Source: Pseudarthrobacter sp. ATCC 49987
Lineage (GTDB): Bacteria > Actinomycetota > Actinomycetes > Actinomycetales > Micrococcaceae
Assembly (NCBI RefSeq): GCF_009928425.1
Contig: NZ_JAABNS010000001.1
Location: 2,542,001-2,606,000, forward strand
Direction: 5' to 3'
Length of the DNA: 64,000 nt
The position numbers and the translations under genes are program-made. The stretch's first letter is position 1. The number at the start of each line of letters is the position of its first letter. The notes under the pieces are model-generated. The model was not told the origin of the DNA. It saw only the letters and a program-made list of their open reading frames with translations, and ran no database searches. This document shows, piece after piece, positions 25,011-34,269 of this stretch.

Positions 25011-25871
25011 ATGTCCGCCACCTCCACCGTTCCAGCCGGTTCCCAGGCCCGCCCCCGGATCGTCATCGCCGGAGCCGGCCCGGCCGCGCAGGCCCTCGTC
25101 CGCCAGCTCACCCGGACAACGTTCGCCGGCGGCATCACCGTGCTCAGCAACCGTGATGACGCCCCCGAGGAGCTGCTCGAACTCGCCGCCCTCCCCCAGG
25201 TTTCCGTGCGCTTCGGCCAGCCGGCCAGCTACATCGACCCGGACAGCCGCTATGTCACGACGTCGGACGGTCTGGAATTCAGCTACGACCAGCTGGTCAT
25301 CGCGACCGGTTCCTCCCCCGCCGGTGCGCCGCTGGCAGGGCAAGGCCGGTGCCTGAGCTACTCCACTATCGACGACGCCGCCCGGCTGGGCGAAGCCGTC
25401 AAGGATGTCACGCGCGTCCTTGGCCGGCGGCCGCTGGGCATCCTGGTCGGCACCGGGACCGCCGCGGGCCAGGCCGAGGCAGTGCTGCGCGCCCGCGGCG
25501 TCCGTCCCATCCGCACCACGCAGCGGCCGGCCTCCGTCGTTCCCACCCTGGCCGGTTCCACACTCACGGCCGCCGGGATTGTGTTCGAGGACGGCTCCAG
25601 CATGGCCGGGGACCTGGTGGTCCTGGCCGAGGAACCGATTGCCCGCGACGCCCTCGCGGTCAGCGCCGGGCTGAAGACCGCCCGCCAGGGCGGAATCGTC
25701 ATCGGCCGCGACTTCCGAACCTCCGTCCCGGGCATCTGGGCTATCGGGGACGCTGCCGTGTTCGACGGCGTCCGGCTGGGTCTGCTCGTGGCCGCCTCCT
25801 CCGCTGCCTCGGCCTGCGCGTCCCAGCTGCTCCAGGCCGGACTGGCGGAGCCCCTCGCGGAGGCTGCCTGA
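25011..25871 (+). CDS. Stand-alone FAD-dependent oxidoreductase related to the NirB N-terminus
   Basis: A 286-residue protein consisting only of the FAD/NAD(P)-binding fold. [17 protein letters not shown] binds FAD, and [17 protein letters not shown] is a weak nucleotide-binding motif. [20 protein letters not shown] matches the equivalent NirB segment. It lacks the [2Fe-2S] and siroheme domains. It could supply electrons to NirBD or to another acceptor; this is inference from location and promoter. ATG at 25011 with GAAAGGG upstream is chosen. It follows nnaR by ~150 nt and has its own promoter with the nitrate-gene box. Confidence 0.8.
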   Translation: MSATSTVPAGSQARPRIVIAGAGPAAQALVRQLTRTTFAGGITVLSNRDDAPEELLELAALPQVSVRFGQPASYIDPDSRYVTTSDGLEFSYDQLVIATGSSPAGAPLAGQGRCLSYSTIDDAARLGEAVKDVTRVLGRRPLGILVGTGTAAGQAEAVLRARGVRPIRTTQRPASVVPTLAGSTLTAAGIVFEDGSSMAGDLVVLAEEPIARDALAVSAGLKTARQGGIVIGRDFRTSVPGIWAIGDAAVFDGVRLGLLVAASSAASACASQLLQAGLAEPLAEAA

Positions 25872-25957
25872 ACACTTGCCGGGCCCCTTATCGGACGCCC
25901 TCCGGAAGGAGGCCCGTTGTGGCAAGATGGACACCTGAGAAGCCACGAAGGGACCCC

Positions 25958-26668
25958 ATGAGCAACGTAGCCGCCGCGACTGCCGGAAGCACCACCCCCG
26001 CCAATATTGCCTCCTACATCGACCACACCCTGCTCAAGCCGGAAGCAAGCGAGGCCGAGGTCCTCAAGGTCTGTGCCGAGGCCGCCGAGTACCGGTTCAA
26101 GTCTGTGTGCGTCAACCCGGTTTGGGTCAAGACGGTCAAGAAGGCACTGAAGGGAACCGCGGTGCTGACGTGCTCCGTCGTCGGTTTCCCGCTGGGCGCC
26201 ACCCCGAGCGACGTCAAGGCCTTTGAGGCCCGCGGCGCAGTGCTGGACGGTGCCGAGGAAGTCGACATGGTGATCAACATCGCCGCGGCCCGGGCCAACG
26301 ACAAGGGAGCCCTCGTCGATGACATCACGGCCGTCGCCGACGCCGTGCACGAAGGCGGCGCGATCCTGAAGGTCATCATCGAAACCGCGTTGCTCAACGA
26401 CGCCCAGAAGGTCCTCGCCTGCGAGGCCGCTGTGGAGGCGGGCGCCGATTTCGTGAAGACCTCCACCGGCTTCAACGGCGGCGGCGCCACTGCCGGGGAC
26501 GTCGCGCTGATGCGCCGCACGGTGGGTCCTGACCTCGGTGTCAAGGCCTCGGGCGGGGTGCGTTCGCTCGCGGATGCACAGGCTATGATTGCTGCAGGTG
26601 CAACACGTATTGGCGCCAGCTCCGGGATCGCGATCGTCAAGGGTGAACAGGGTTCGTCCGCGTACTGA
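25958..26668 (+). CDS. deoC: Deoxyribose-phosphate aldolase
   Basis: A 236-residue class I aldolase that splits 2-deoxyribose-5-phosphate into glyceraldehyde-3-phosphate and acetaldehyde in deoxynucleoside catabolism. [38 protein letters not shown] and [10 protein letters not shown] are family motifs. The Schiff-base lysine is in DFVKTSTGF, and [12 protein letters not shown] holds the second catalytic lysine. ATG at 25958 follows GAAGGGA. It links functionally with punA at 16034. It may be cotranscribed with the small membrane protein at 26722. Confidence 0.94.
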   Translation: MSNVAAATAGSTTPANIASYIDHTLLKPEASEAEVLKVCAEAAEYRFKSVCVNPVWVKTVKKALKGTAVLTCSVVGFPLGATPSDVKAFEARGAVLDGAEEVDMVINIAAARANDKGALVDDITAVADAVHEGGAILKVIIETALLNDAQKVLACEAAVEAGADFVKTSTGFNGGGATAGDVALMRRTVGPDLGVKASGGVRSLADAQAMIAAGATRIGASSGIAIVKGEQGSSAY

Positions 26669-26721
26669 TCCGATCCGGCAGCCGCCACAGTTTTGAGCCC
26701 CACGGGGCCGAGGAGGAACGA

Positions 26722-26955
26722 ATGTCCAGCAATACCGTCAAGACCCAGCAGACGCCGCAGAACGAGAACAGCCTCGGCTCCAGCATCATCTTGTTCGTCC
26801 CGATGATGGTCCTCTTCGGCGCTTCCCTCTACTCGCTGAGCTTCCTGACCCTGGGCAACCCGTGGCCGATGGCCGCCTGCCTGGTCCTGTTCGCCCTGGC
26901 ATTCTGGATTCCCCAGACCATCACCGGCCGCTCGGATTCCGCCGGCGAAAGCTGA
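26722..26955 (+). CDS. Small two-helix membrane protein of unknown function
   Basis: A 77-residue protein with a polar ~20-residue N-terminus, two membrane helices (SSIILFVPMMVLFGASLYSL and MAACLVLFALAFWIP) and a short polar tail. GAGGAGGA lies just before the ATG. It follows deoC by 53 nt and ends at a strong terminator, so it is probably in the same transcript. No function can be assigned. Confidence 0.7.
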   Translation: MSSNTVKTQQTPQNENSLGSSIILFVPMMVLFGASLYSLSFLTLGNPWPMAACLVLFALAFWIPQTITGRSDSAGES

Positions 26956-26968
26956 AGCACCGCCCAAC

Positions 26969-27012
26969 TTAAATGACTGAAGCTCCGGATTTCCGGAGCT
27001 TCAGTCATTTAA
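26969..27012. terminator. Bidirectional intrinsic terminator
   Basis: A 21-bp perfect stem (26969-26989 with 26992-27012) with a 2-nt loop, flanked by A/T on both sides. It lies between the convergent 26722 and 27048 genes. Confidence 0.9.
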
Positions 27013-27047
27013 CCGGGTCCTTCGCCGCAGCGCCGCAGGCCCCGGCG

Positions 27048-27881
27048 CTATGCGGCGGCCAGCAACCCGAACAGGCTCCGCACCAGCCCGGTCCCCAGCG
27101 CGACGGCGGCCGGCCAGTGCACCTCGGCCAGGGCCAGTGCCGCGCCGAACATGCCGATCATGGCGTAGGCACTGACCGGGATCAGCACGAACCATTCCCG
27201 CCGTGAGCCAGCGCGGCCCAGCAGCGGGATGGAGAACGCCCCGTTGGCCCTCCAGACGTTCCTGAGCAGCGGCAGTTTCCGCAGGAACTTCGGCGGCTTG
27301 ATCACCACCGGCCAGAGCAGCGGCACTCCGCCGGTGGTGATCATGTCCCCCACGATGTGCACCATTACGCCGGTCAGCATCGACACCGGCAGCCACGTCC
27401 ACTGGTGCGGCGCGAACCAGGTCACCAGCCCGGCCATGGTGAGGGCGAAGACCCAGTTGCTGATCCAGCCGTACTTCGGGAAGAGCTTCAGCGCCTTGGC
27501 GGCGATGTTAATCATGAACATGCACAGCAGCCCGGCGCCTACCGACAGCAGGCCCCAGTCGGTCTGCAGCTGGAGCTGCCCGGCCAGCGCCGCGAGCAGC
27601 ACGAAGAACGCCGCGCCGAGCAGCGAATGGGTCCCCTGCCGGTGCCCGCCGGAGACGTTTTCGATGCCGACTGCAATCACGTTCGACAGCGGCGGCAGCG
27701 AGTGCGCCACTGTGCTGGAACGGTGGTCCCAGTCGCAGACCAGTGCTGTGCCCGCCGTCGCCATCCCGCCGATCACAATCCCGGTCGCGTCCAGCGGGTA
27801 CCAGCCCAGCGCGTACGGGCCCGTTGACGCAACAGCCACCCACGCCGCGGCTCCCGACGCGGCGTGGTGTCCTCCCATCAC
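27048..27881 (-). CDS. YdjM-family membrane-bound metal-dependent hydrolase
   Basis: A 277-residue membrane protein of the YdjM/LexA-binding inner-membrane hydrolase family. The N-terminal GGHHAASGAAAWVA, the acidic DWDHRSST, the histidine in GGHRQGTHSLLGAA and VHIVGDMITTGGV form the conserved His/Asp pattern thought to bind metal in the membrane. About five to six helices follow. The start is GTG at 27881 (or ATG at 27878). It begins only 3 nt after mfd stops, so the two are cotranscribed. Its substrate is unknown. Confidence 0.85.
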   Translation of the reverse strand: MMGGHHAASGAAAWVAVASTGPYALGWYPLDATGIVIGGMATAGTALVCDWDHRSSTVAHSLPPLSNVIAVGIENVSGGHRQGTHSLLGAAFFVLLAALAGQLQLQTDWGLLSVGAGLLCMFMINIAAKALKLFPKYGWISNWVFALTMAGLVTWFAPHQWTWLPVSMLTGVMVHIVGDMITTGGVPLLWPVVIKPPKFLRKLPLLRNVWRANGAFSIPLLGRAGSRREWFVLIPVSAYAMIGMFGAALALAEVHWPAAVALGTGLVRSLFGLLAAA

Positions 27882-27884
27882 CGG

Positions 27885-30800
27885 CTAACGCCCCGTCGGT
27901 GAGGCAGACAGCGGGGCGTCGGAGAAGATGTTGCGGATGACGCCGTTGGCCCATTCGAGGATCTCGGCGTCCTGCAGGTCGCGGCCGCCGATCCGGGCGG
28001 TCTTCGGTTTCGGGATGAGCACCGCGTCCAGGGCGGGCTTGGACTGCGATCCGGGATACATCCGGGTGAGCCGCATGAGCTTGGACTCCGGCAGCTGCGC
28101 CGGGGAGAACTTGATGAAGTTGCCCTGCAGGGCGACGTCGGACAGTCCGGCTTCGCGGGCGCCCACCCGGAAGCGGGCGACGTCGATCAGGTTCGTCGCC
28201 GGCAGCGGCAGCTCACCGTAGCGGTCCACGAGCTCGGCGAGGACCTCGTCGATCGCCTCGTAGGTGATGGCCGAGGCGAGCTTCCGGTACGCCTCCAGGC
28301 GCAGCCTTTCGCCCGGCACGTAGTCGTGCGGCAGGTGCGCGTTGACCGGCAGCTCGATCTTCATCTCCGCGGCCTTCTCCTCGGCCTCGCCCCGGTATTC
28401 GGCCACGGCCTCGCCGACCAGCCGGATGTAGAGGTCGAAGCCGACGCCCTGGATGTGGCCTGACTGCTCCCCGCCGAGCAGGTTGCCGGCGCCGCGGATC
28501 TCGAGGTCCTTCATGGCCAGCTGCATGCCCGCACCGAGCTCGTTGTGGGTGGCGACGGCCTTGAGCCGCTCCAGCGCCACCTCGCCCAGCGGCTTTTCGG
28601 ACGGATAGAGGAAGTAGGCGTAGGCGCGTTCGCGGCCGCGGCCCACCCGTCCGCGCAGCTGGTGCAGCTGGGAGAGCCCGTATTTGTCCGCGCCGTCCAC
28701 GATCAGCGTGTTGGCGTTGGAGATGTCCAGGCCGGTCTCGATGATGGTGGTGCAGACCAGCACGTCGAAGCGCTTCTCCCAGAAGTCCACGATGATCTGC
28801 TCGAGCCGGCTCTCGGACATCTGCCCGTGCGCCACCTCCACCCGGGCCTCCGGGACCAGCTCGCGGATCTTCGCCGCGGTGCGGTCGATCGTGGACACCC
28901 GGTTATGCACGAAGAACACCTGGCCTTCGCGCATGAGCTCGCGGCGGATCGCCGCGGAGGTCTGCTTGTCGGTGTACGGGCCGACGTAGGTCAGCACGGG
29001 GTGGCGTTCCTCCGGCGGGGTGGCCAACGTGGAGGTCTCGCGGATGCCGGTCAACGACATTTCCAGGGTCCGGGGAATCGGGGTGGCGCTCATGGCCAGG
29101 ACGTCGACATTGGTGCGCATCTTCTTGAGCGCCTCTTTGTGTTCGACGCCGAAGCGCTGCTCCTCGTCCACGATCACCAGGCCGAGGTCCTTGAACGCGA
29201 AGTCCTTGGACAGGAGCCGGTGGGTGCCGATCACGACGTCGACGGAACCTGCCTTGACCCCTTCGGCCGTCTCCTTGGCTTCCTTGGCGGCCTGGAAGCG
29301 GGACAGCGGCTTGACCACCAGCGGGAAGCCGGAAAACCGCTCGGTGAACGTTTCATAGTGCTGCTGGGCGAGCAGCGTCGTGGGCACCAGCACGGCGACC
29401 TGCTTGCCGTCCTGGACGGCTTTGAAGGCCGCCCGCACCGCGATCTCGGTCTTGCCGTAGCCCACGTCGCCGGAGATCAGCCGGTCCATCGGGATCTCCC
29501 GCTCCATGTCCGCCTTGACCTCGTTGATGGTGGTCAGCTGGTCCGGGGTCTCCACGTACGGGAACGCTTCCTCGAGCTCGCGCTGCCAGGGGGTGTCCGG
29601 GCCGAAGGCGTAGCCGCGGGAAGCCATCCGGGCCGAGTACAGCCGGATCAGCTCGCCGGCGATTTCCTTGACGGCCTTGCGGGCCTTGGACTTGGTGCTG
29701 GCCCAGTCCGCGCCGCCCATCTTGCTCAGCGCCGGGGTATCCCCGCCGACGTAGCGGGTGACCTGGTCCAGCTGGTCCGTGGGCACGAAGAGCCGGTCAC
29801 CCGGGGCGCCGCGTTTCGACGGCGCGTACTCGAGCACGAGGTATTCGCGCACGCCGTCGCCCCCACCGGCGACCTTACGTTGGATGAGCTCCACGAACCG
29901 GCCAATGCCGTGCTGTTCGTGCACCACGGAGTCGCCGGCCACGAGCTGCAGCGGATCGACGGCGTTGCGCCGCTTGGACGGCATCCGGCGCATGTCCTTG
30001 GTGGATCCCGCGGAGGTCCGGCCCAACAGGTCCGCCTCGGTCAGGAGCGCGAGTTTGAGCGGTTCCAGGACAAAACCGCGTCCGACGGCGGCCGTCGTCA
30101 CCTCGATCAGCCCGGCCTGGGGGTCGTCGTTGAGGGAGTCGACCCGGGCGCACGGGATGTCGTTGTCGTGGAACAGCTCGGCAAGCCGCTGGGCCGGGCC
30201 GGGACCTTCGGTGACGACGACGATCCGCCACTGCTCCCTGACATGGGAGCCGATGAAGGCCATCATCTCGGCGACGTCGCCCTGGTAGCCGCGGGGTTCG
30301 CGGGCATGCAGGTTGAGGACGTCGACGTCGGGAAGCAGCTCCTCGTCGGTGGCCAGCGACGTGATCGACCACCAGGACACCTCGTGAGCGAGGGCGGCGG
30401 AGCGGGTTTCGGTGAGGGAACGGAAGCTGGCCGAGTGCAGCGCTTCGGACGCCGCGGAACTCAAGTCGAGCGGCGCGGTGCCGCCGTCGGACGCCGTGGA
30501 CCACGCCGCCTCGAGGAATTCCTCATTTGTGGCGGCGAGGTCGTGGGCGCGGGTCCGGACCTTTTCCGGTTCGATGACCACGGCCATCGAGCCGGCCGGG
30601 AACTGGTCCAGGAACGGCACCATGGAGTCCACCAGCACCGGGGCAAGGGACTCCATGCCCTCGACGGCGATGCCGCCGGCGATCTTTTCCAGCATGTCCG
30701 CGGCGGCCGGCAGTTCTGATTTCAGCGTCGCGGCGCGGGACATCACGGAGGGTGTGATGAGGATTTCGCGGCACGGCGGGGCGTGCAGTTCGGTGGGGTG

Positions 30801-31583
30801 GTGCACCCCCGGCGCGCTCAGCGAGCGCTGGTCTGCGACGGCGAACCAGCGCATCTGGTCCACTTCATCGCCGAAGAACTCGACCCGGATGGGGTGGTCC
30901 TCGGTCGGCGGGAAGACATCGAGCATCCCGCCGCGGACGGCGAACTCACCGCGGCGCGTGACCATGTCCACGCGGGCGTAGGCGGCGTCGGCGAGGCTTC
31001 TGACAACGTTGCTGAACGGTGCCTCCTGGCCCACCTTCAAAGTGACCGGGACCAGCTCACCGAGTCCGGCGACGATGGGCTGGACGACGGCGCGGACAGG
31101 AGCGACGACGACGCGGAGGGCGCCGCTGGCGGAAGTTTCGGGGTGGGCGAGCCGGCGCAGCACCGACAGGCGCCGGCCCACCGTGTCCGAGCGCGGCGAA
31201 AGGCGTTCGTGCGGGAGTGTTTCCCAGCTGGGGAATTCGGCGACGGCGTCGGCCGGCAGGAAGGCGCGCAGCGCCTCGGTCAGGTCCTCGGCTTCACGGC
31301 CGGTGGCGGTGATGGCCAGGACGACCGGCGCTCGGCCGTTGCCGTCCGCCGGGGTGTCCGCCGTGGTGTCCGCTGTATTATCCGCTGTATTGTCCGCTAG
31401 CGCGGCGAGCCCGTCCGCCATTTCCGCGAGCAACGCCGAGCGCAGGCCGGCGGGCGCGCTGATCTGATAGTCCTCGCTGCGGTCTGCGAAACCGCGGGAG
31501 GCTTCGGCGCGGACGCGGGCGTAGTTCCGGTCTTCGGCGAGGACGCGGCGCAGACCGGTGAGAGAGGGGCCGTTGAGGCTCAT
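27885..31583 (-). CDS. mfd: Transcription-repair coupling factor Mfd
   Basis: A 1232-residue ATP-dependent translocase that removes stalled RNA polymerase from lesions and recruits nucleotide excision repair. It shows the UvrB-like N-terminal modules, the CarD-like polymerase-interaction domain (GDSVVHEQHGIGRFVELI), the helicase core with Walker A GDVGYGKTEIAVRAA, the DEEQRFGVEHKE box and QLRGRVGRGRERAYAYF, and the C-terminal TRCF domain. An unusual TADNTADTTADTPAD repeat interrupts the N-terminal region near residues 80-98. ATG at 31583 has AGGAG upstream. Confidence 0.96.
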   Translation of the reverse strand: MSLNGPSLTGLRRVLAEDRNYARVRAEASRGFADRSEDYQISAPAGLRSALLAEMADGLAALADNTADNTADTTADTPADGNGRAPVVLAITATGREAEDLTEALRAFLPADAVAEFPSWETLPHERLSPRSDTVGRRLSVLRRLAHPETSASGALRVVVAPVRAVVQPIVAGLGELVPVTLKVGQEAPFSNVVRSLADAAYARVDMVTRRGEFAVRGGMLDVFPPTEDHPIRVEFFGDEVDQMRWFAVADQRSLSAPGVHHPTELHAPPCREILITPSVMSRAATLKSELPAAADMLEKIAGGIAVEGMESLAPVLVDSMVPFLDQFPAGSMAVVIEPEKVRTRAHDLAATNEEFLEAAWSTASDGGTAPLDLSSAASEALHSASFRSLTETRSAALAHEVSWWSITSLATDEELLPDVDVLNLHAREPRGYQGDVAEMMAFIGSHVREQWRIVVVTEGPGPAQRLAELFHDNDIPCARVDSLNDDPQAGLIEVTTAAVGRGFVLEPLKLALLTEADLLGRTSAGSTKDMRRMPSKRRNAVDPLQLVAGDSVVHEQHGIGRFVELIQRKVAGGGDGVREYLVLEYAPSKRGAPGDRLFVPTDQLDQVTRYVGGDTPALSKMGGADWASTKSKARKAVKEIAGELIRLYSARMASRGYAFGPDTPWQRELEEAFPYVETPDQLTTINEVKADMEREIPMDRLISGDVGYGKTEIAVRAAFKAVQDGKQVAVLVPTTLLAQQHYETFTERFSGFPLVVKPLSRFQAAKEAKETAEGVKAGSVDVVIGTHRLLSKDFAFKDLGLVIVDEEQRFGVEHKEALKKMRTNVDVLAMSATPIPRTLEMSLTGIRETSTLATPPEERHPVLTYVGPYTDKQTSAAIRRELMREGQVFFVHNRVSTIDRTAAKIRELVPEARVEVAHGQMSESRLEQIIVDFWEKRFDVLVCTTIIETGLDISNANTLIVDGADKYGLSQLHQLRGRVGRGRERAYAYFLYPSEKPLGEVALERLKAVATHNELGAGMQLAMKDLEIRGAGNLLGGEQSGHIQGVGFDLYIRLVGEAVAEYRGEAEEKAAEMKIELPVNAHLPHDYVPGERLRLEAYRKLASAITYEAIDEVLAELVDRYGELPLPATNLIDVARFRVGAREAGLSDVALQGNFIKFSPAQLPESKLMRLTRMYPGSQSKPALDAVLIPKPKTARIGGRDLQDAEILEWANGVIRNIFSDAPLSASPTGR

Positions 31584-31808
31584 GGGCTGAAGCTCCTGAA
31601 GGGATCACGGGGATGCAGGCAACACGAATAGCCGGAATTCGCGAGAATCCCGGGTACCCCAAGCCTACCGCGCAGCCCGGAGGCCTCCGGATCGCCTGTC
31701 GGGACACCGACCTGCCGGCGCCAACGGGCGCCGGACTAGGCTGGCAGGATACGCGGCCGTCCAGACGGCCTGGCGCTCCGAATGCCTCATAGACGACAAG
31801 GAGTCACC

Positions 31809-33410
31809 ATGACCGGCACGCCCGAAACCCCGCAGACCAAGCCCGCGCAGACTGTCACGCCGAAGACGGTGCTGGTGACCGGCACGCCCGAAACCCCGCA
31901 GACCAAGCCCGCGCAGACTGTCACGCCGAAGACGGTGCTGGTGACCGGCGCGACCGGCTACATCGGCGGCCGTCTGGTCCCCCGGCTGCTGGAGGCCGGT
32001 CACATGGTGAAGGTCCTGGTCCGGACGCCGGCCAAGATCGCCGGCGTCCCGTGGCTGGCCGACGTCGAAGTTGTCCAGAGCAGCCTTGACGACGGCGATG
32101 CCCTGCGCGCGGCACTGGACGGCGTCGATGTCCTGTACTACCTGGTCCATTCCATGGCGGCCGGGTCGGGCTTCGAATCCAAGGAAAAGGCGATGGCGCA
32201 GACCGCGGCGCGGGCCGCGGCCGAGGCCGGCGTGGACAGGATCGTCTACCTGGGCGGCCTGCACCCCGCCAACGCCGAGCTCTCCACCCACATGAGGTCC
32301 CGCGAGGCCGTGGGCAAGGTGTTCCTCGACAGCCCGGTCGACGCCATCGTTTTCCAGGCGGGCGTCGTGATCGGCTCCGGTTCGGCGTCGTTCGAGATGA
32401 TCCGGCACCTGTCCGAGACGCTTCCCCTGATGCCGGCCCCCAGCTGGGTGCGCAACAAGATCGAGGCGATTGCGGTCCGCGACGTGCTGCATTACCTCGT
32501 CGCAGCGGCAGCGCTCGAAAGCCCGACCAACCGCACCTTCGACATCGGCTGCCGCCAGGTCCTCAGCTACGCGGGCATGATGCAGGAATACGCCGCGGAG
32601 GCCGGGCTCCCGCACCGGGTGGTGCTGGCGCTCCCCATTCCCGCGCCCAAACTCGCGGGCATGTGGGTCGCCTTGACCACGCCGATTCCGCTGTCGATGT
32701 CCCTGCCGCTCGTGGAGTCCCTCCAGCACGATGCTGTCTCCCGGGAACACGACATCGACGCGTACATCCCCCCGCCGGAAGGAGGACTCACCCCCTACCG
32801 GAGGGCAGTCGCCCTCGCCCTGGGCAAGGAGCGCGACGGCCAGGTGGAAACCACGTGGGCCAGTGCGGGCGCCGACGCCGATCCGCTTCCCTCCGATCCC
32901 GAGTGGGCCGGCCACCGCGTGTACCTCGACGAACGCAGCTACTCCAGCGACGTGGACCCGAAGCACGTCTGGACCATTATCGAGGGAATCGGCGGGCAGA
33001 ACGGCTGGTATTCCATGCCCCTGGCCTGGCGCGTCCGCGGCTTGCTGGACAAGCTCACCGGCGGAGCCGGGCTGCTGCGCGGCCGGCGGCACCCGCACCG
33101 GCTGGCCGAGGGCGAAGTCGTGGACTGGTGGCGGGCGGAGCGGATCGATCGCGGCTGGCTGCTCCGGCTGCGCGCCGAAATGCGGGCGCCGGGCCGGGCA
33201 TGGCTGGAGCTGTCGGTCGAGCCGGAGGGAACCGGGAGCCGGTACCGCCAGCGGGCAATCTTCTTCCCGAAAGGTCTCAGCGGGCGCCTCTACTGGCTGG
33301 CGGTGCTGCCGTTCCACAGCCTGATCTTTCCTGCCATGTCGCGGAATATCACGGCAGCGGCCAAGGCCCTCCAGGACCAGGAATCGGAGCCGGCCGGGCA
33401 CACCGCGTAG
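31809..33410 (+). CDS. SDR/NmrA-like NAD(P)-binding protein with DUF2867 domain
   Basis: A 533-residue fusion. Residues ~40-300 are an atypical short-chain dehydrogenase fold with the dinucleotide motif TGATGYIGGRLV; residues ~350-510 match the DUF2867 domain (YLDERSYSSDVDPKHVW; WRAERIDRGWLLRLRAEM; FFPKGLSGRLYWL). This fusion is widespread in actinobacteria, with no firm function. The N-terminus holds an exact 22-residue duplication caused by a 66-bp tandem repeat. AAGGAG precedes the ATG at 31809. It diverges from mfd. Confidence 0.87.
   Translation: MTGTPETPQTKPAQTVTPKTVLVTGTPETPQTKPAQTVTPKTVLVTGATGYIGGRLVPRLLEAGHMVKVLVRTPAKIAGVPWLADVEVVQSSLDDGDALRAALDGVDVLYYLVHSMAAGSGFESKEKAMAQTAARAAAEAGVDRIVYLGGLHPANAELSTHMRSREAVGKVFLDSPVDAIVFQAGVVIGSGSASFEMIRHLSETLPLMPAPSWVRNKIEAIAVRDVLHYLVAAAALESPTNRTFDIGCRQVLSYAGMMQEYAAEAGLPHRVVLALPIPAPKLAGMWVALTTPIPLSMSLPLVESLQHDAVSREHDIDAYIPPPEGGLTPYRRAVALALGKERDGQVETTWASAGADADPLPSDPEWAGHRVYLDERSYSSDVDPKHVWTIIEGIGGQNGWYSMPLAWRVRGLLDKLTGGAGLLRGRRHPHRLAEGEVVDWWRAERIDRGWLLRLRAEMRAPGRAWLELSVEPEGTGSRYRQRAIFFPKGLSGRLYWLAVLPFHSLIFPAMSRNITAAAKALQDQESEPAGHTA
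31812..31943 (+). repeat. 66-bp exact tandem duplication within the SDR gene
   Basis: The segment 31812-31877 is repeated at 31878-31943 with no visible difference. It encodes TGTPETPQTKPAQTVTPKTV plus two residues, twice. The second copy leads directly into the true dinucleotide-binding strand. Confidence 0.95.
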
Positions 33411-33459
33411 GATGTTTGGAGCCCGAAACGACCAGTTCCACCCCCACGGAGGACCCCCA

Positions 33460-33957
33460 ATGGCATTGAGTGCATCCACCAACCTTCCGCACAGCGTTGA
33501 CCGCGTCACCGCGGTTTTCGTGAACGAGGACTTCCTGCGCCACACGAGTGAACTCGTCGGCGGCACCCTGGAGTCCTTCGCCGTCGACGGCGACACGGCA
33601 GGCGCCTTCAGCACCACCACCGTGCGGACCATCCCGACCACCCGGATGCCGGACATTGCCCGGAAGTTCGTCGGCGAAAGCCTGAAGGTGACGCAGCTCG
33701 AGACCTGGGACGCTCCCGCAGCCGACGGCTCCCGGCTGAGCAACATCACCATGAAGGTCTCCGGCGCGCCCCTGGATGTCAACGCTGTCCAGCGCCTCGT
33801 CTCCGACGGCGGCAGCACCCGGATCGAACTGGAAGGCACCGTCACATCCTCGGTGCCGTTCCTGGGCGGCAAGATCGCCGAGGCGGCCGAGCCGATGGTG
33901 GGCAAGGCCCTGAACATCCAGTCCACCCAGGCCCAGGCCTGGCTCGAAAGCCACTAG
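33460..33957 (+). CDS. DUF2505-family protein
   Basis: A 165-residue soluble protein matching the DUF2505 family, which has a START/SRPBCC-like fold with a hydrophobic cavity. LPHSVDRVTAVFVNEDFLRH begins the domain, and FLGGKIAEAAEPMVGKAL with a final helix ends it. Ligand and role are unknown. ATG at 33460 follows GGAGG. It sits 49 nt after the SDR gene and 3 nt before the next small membrane protein, so the three may be one operon. Confidence 0.82.
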   Translation: MALSASTNLPHSVDRVTAVFVNEDFLRHTSELVGGTLESFAVDGDTAGAFSTTTVRTIPTTRMPDIARKFVGESLKVTQLETWDAPAADGSRLSNITMKVSGAPLDVNAVQRLVSDGGSTRIELEGTVTSSVPFLGGKIAEAAEPMVGKALNIQSTQAQAWLESH

Positions 33958-33960
33958 CCC

Positions 33961-34182
33961 ATGGCGCTTCCGGCAGTCCTGGCCGTCGTCCTGATCGTGG
34001 CCGGCCTCTGGTCCCTTGCCGTCTGGCCGCAGTTCCTGCGCCGGGTCATGAAGGATCCGAGGTCCCGCGACACCAACGGCAAAGCCACCCGCTTCCTCAC
34101 CGTCCACGTCGTCCTGGTCAGCATCTCCATGCTGCTCGGGGCGGCGACGGCGGCCATCGGGATTGCTGGCCTGCTCGGCTGA
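33961..34182 (+). CDS. SCO4848-family small membrane protein
   Basis: A 73-residue protein with two membrane helices. The pattern LWSLAVWPQFLRRVMKDPRS followed by a helix with FLTVHVVLVSISMLLG matches the actinobacterial SCO4848 family, whose function is unknown. It starts 3 nt after the DUF2505 gene stops, which indicates coupling. Confidence 0.8.
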   Translation: MALPAVLAVVLIVAGLWSLAVWPQFLRRVMKDPRSRDTNGKATRFLTVHVVLVSISMLLGAATAAIGIAGLLG

Positions 34183-34269
34183 AGCCGCGTGCCCGGCCCG
34201 CGCGGGGCATGAGCGTCATGCCCCGCGCCGGCGTTCTACGGTTCCAGGGATTCAACGGTTCCAGGGGTG

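Noticed and set aside
28545..30719. A 724-codon open frame on the plus strand opposite mfd
   Set aside because: Same cause: the antisense reflection of a high-GC gene. Mfd motifs are complete on the minus strand.
31665..33926. A 753-codon open frame opposite the SDR and DUF2505 genes
   Set aside because: It spans two real genes and their promoter on the other strand and shows no family motif.
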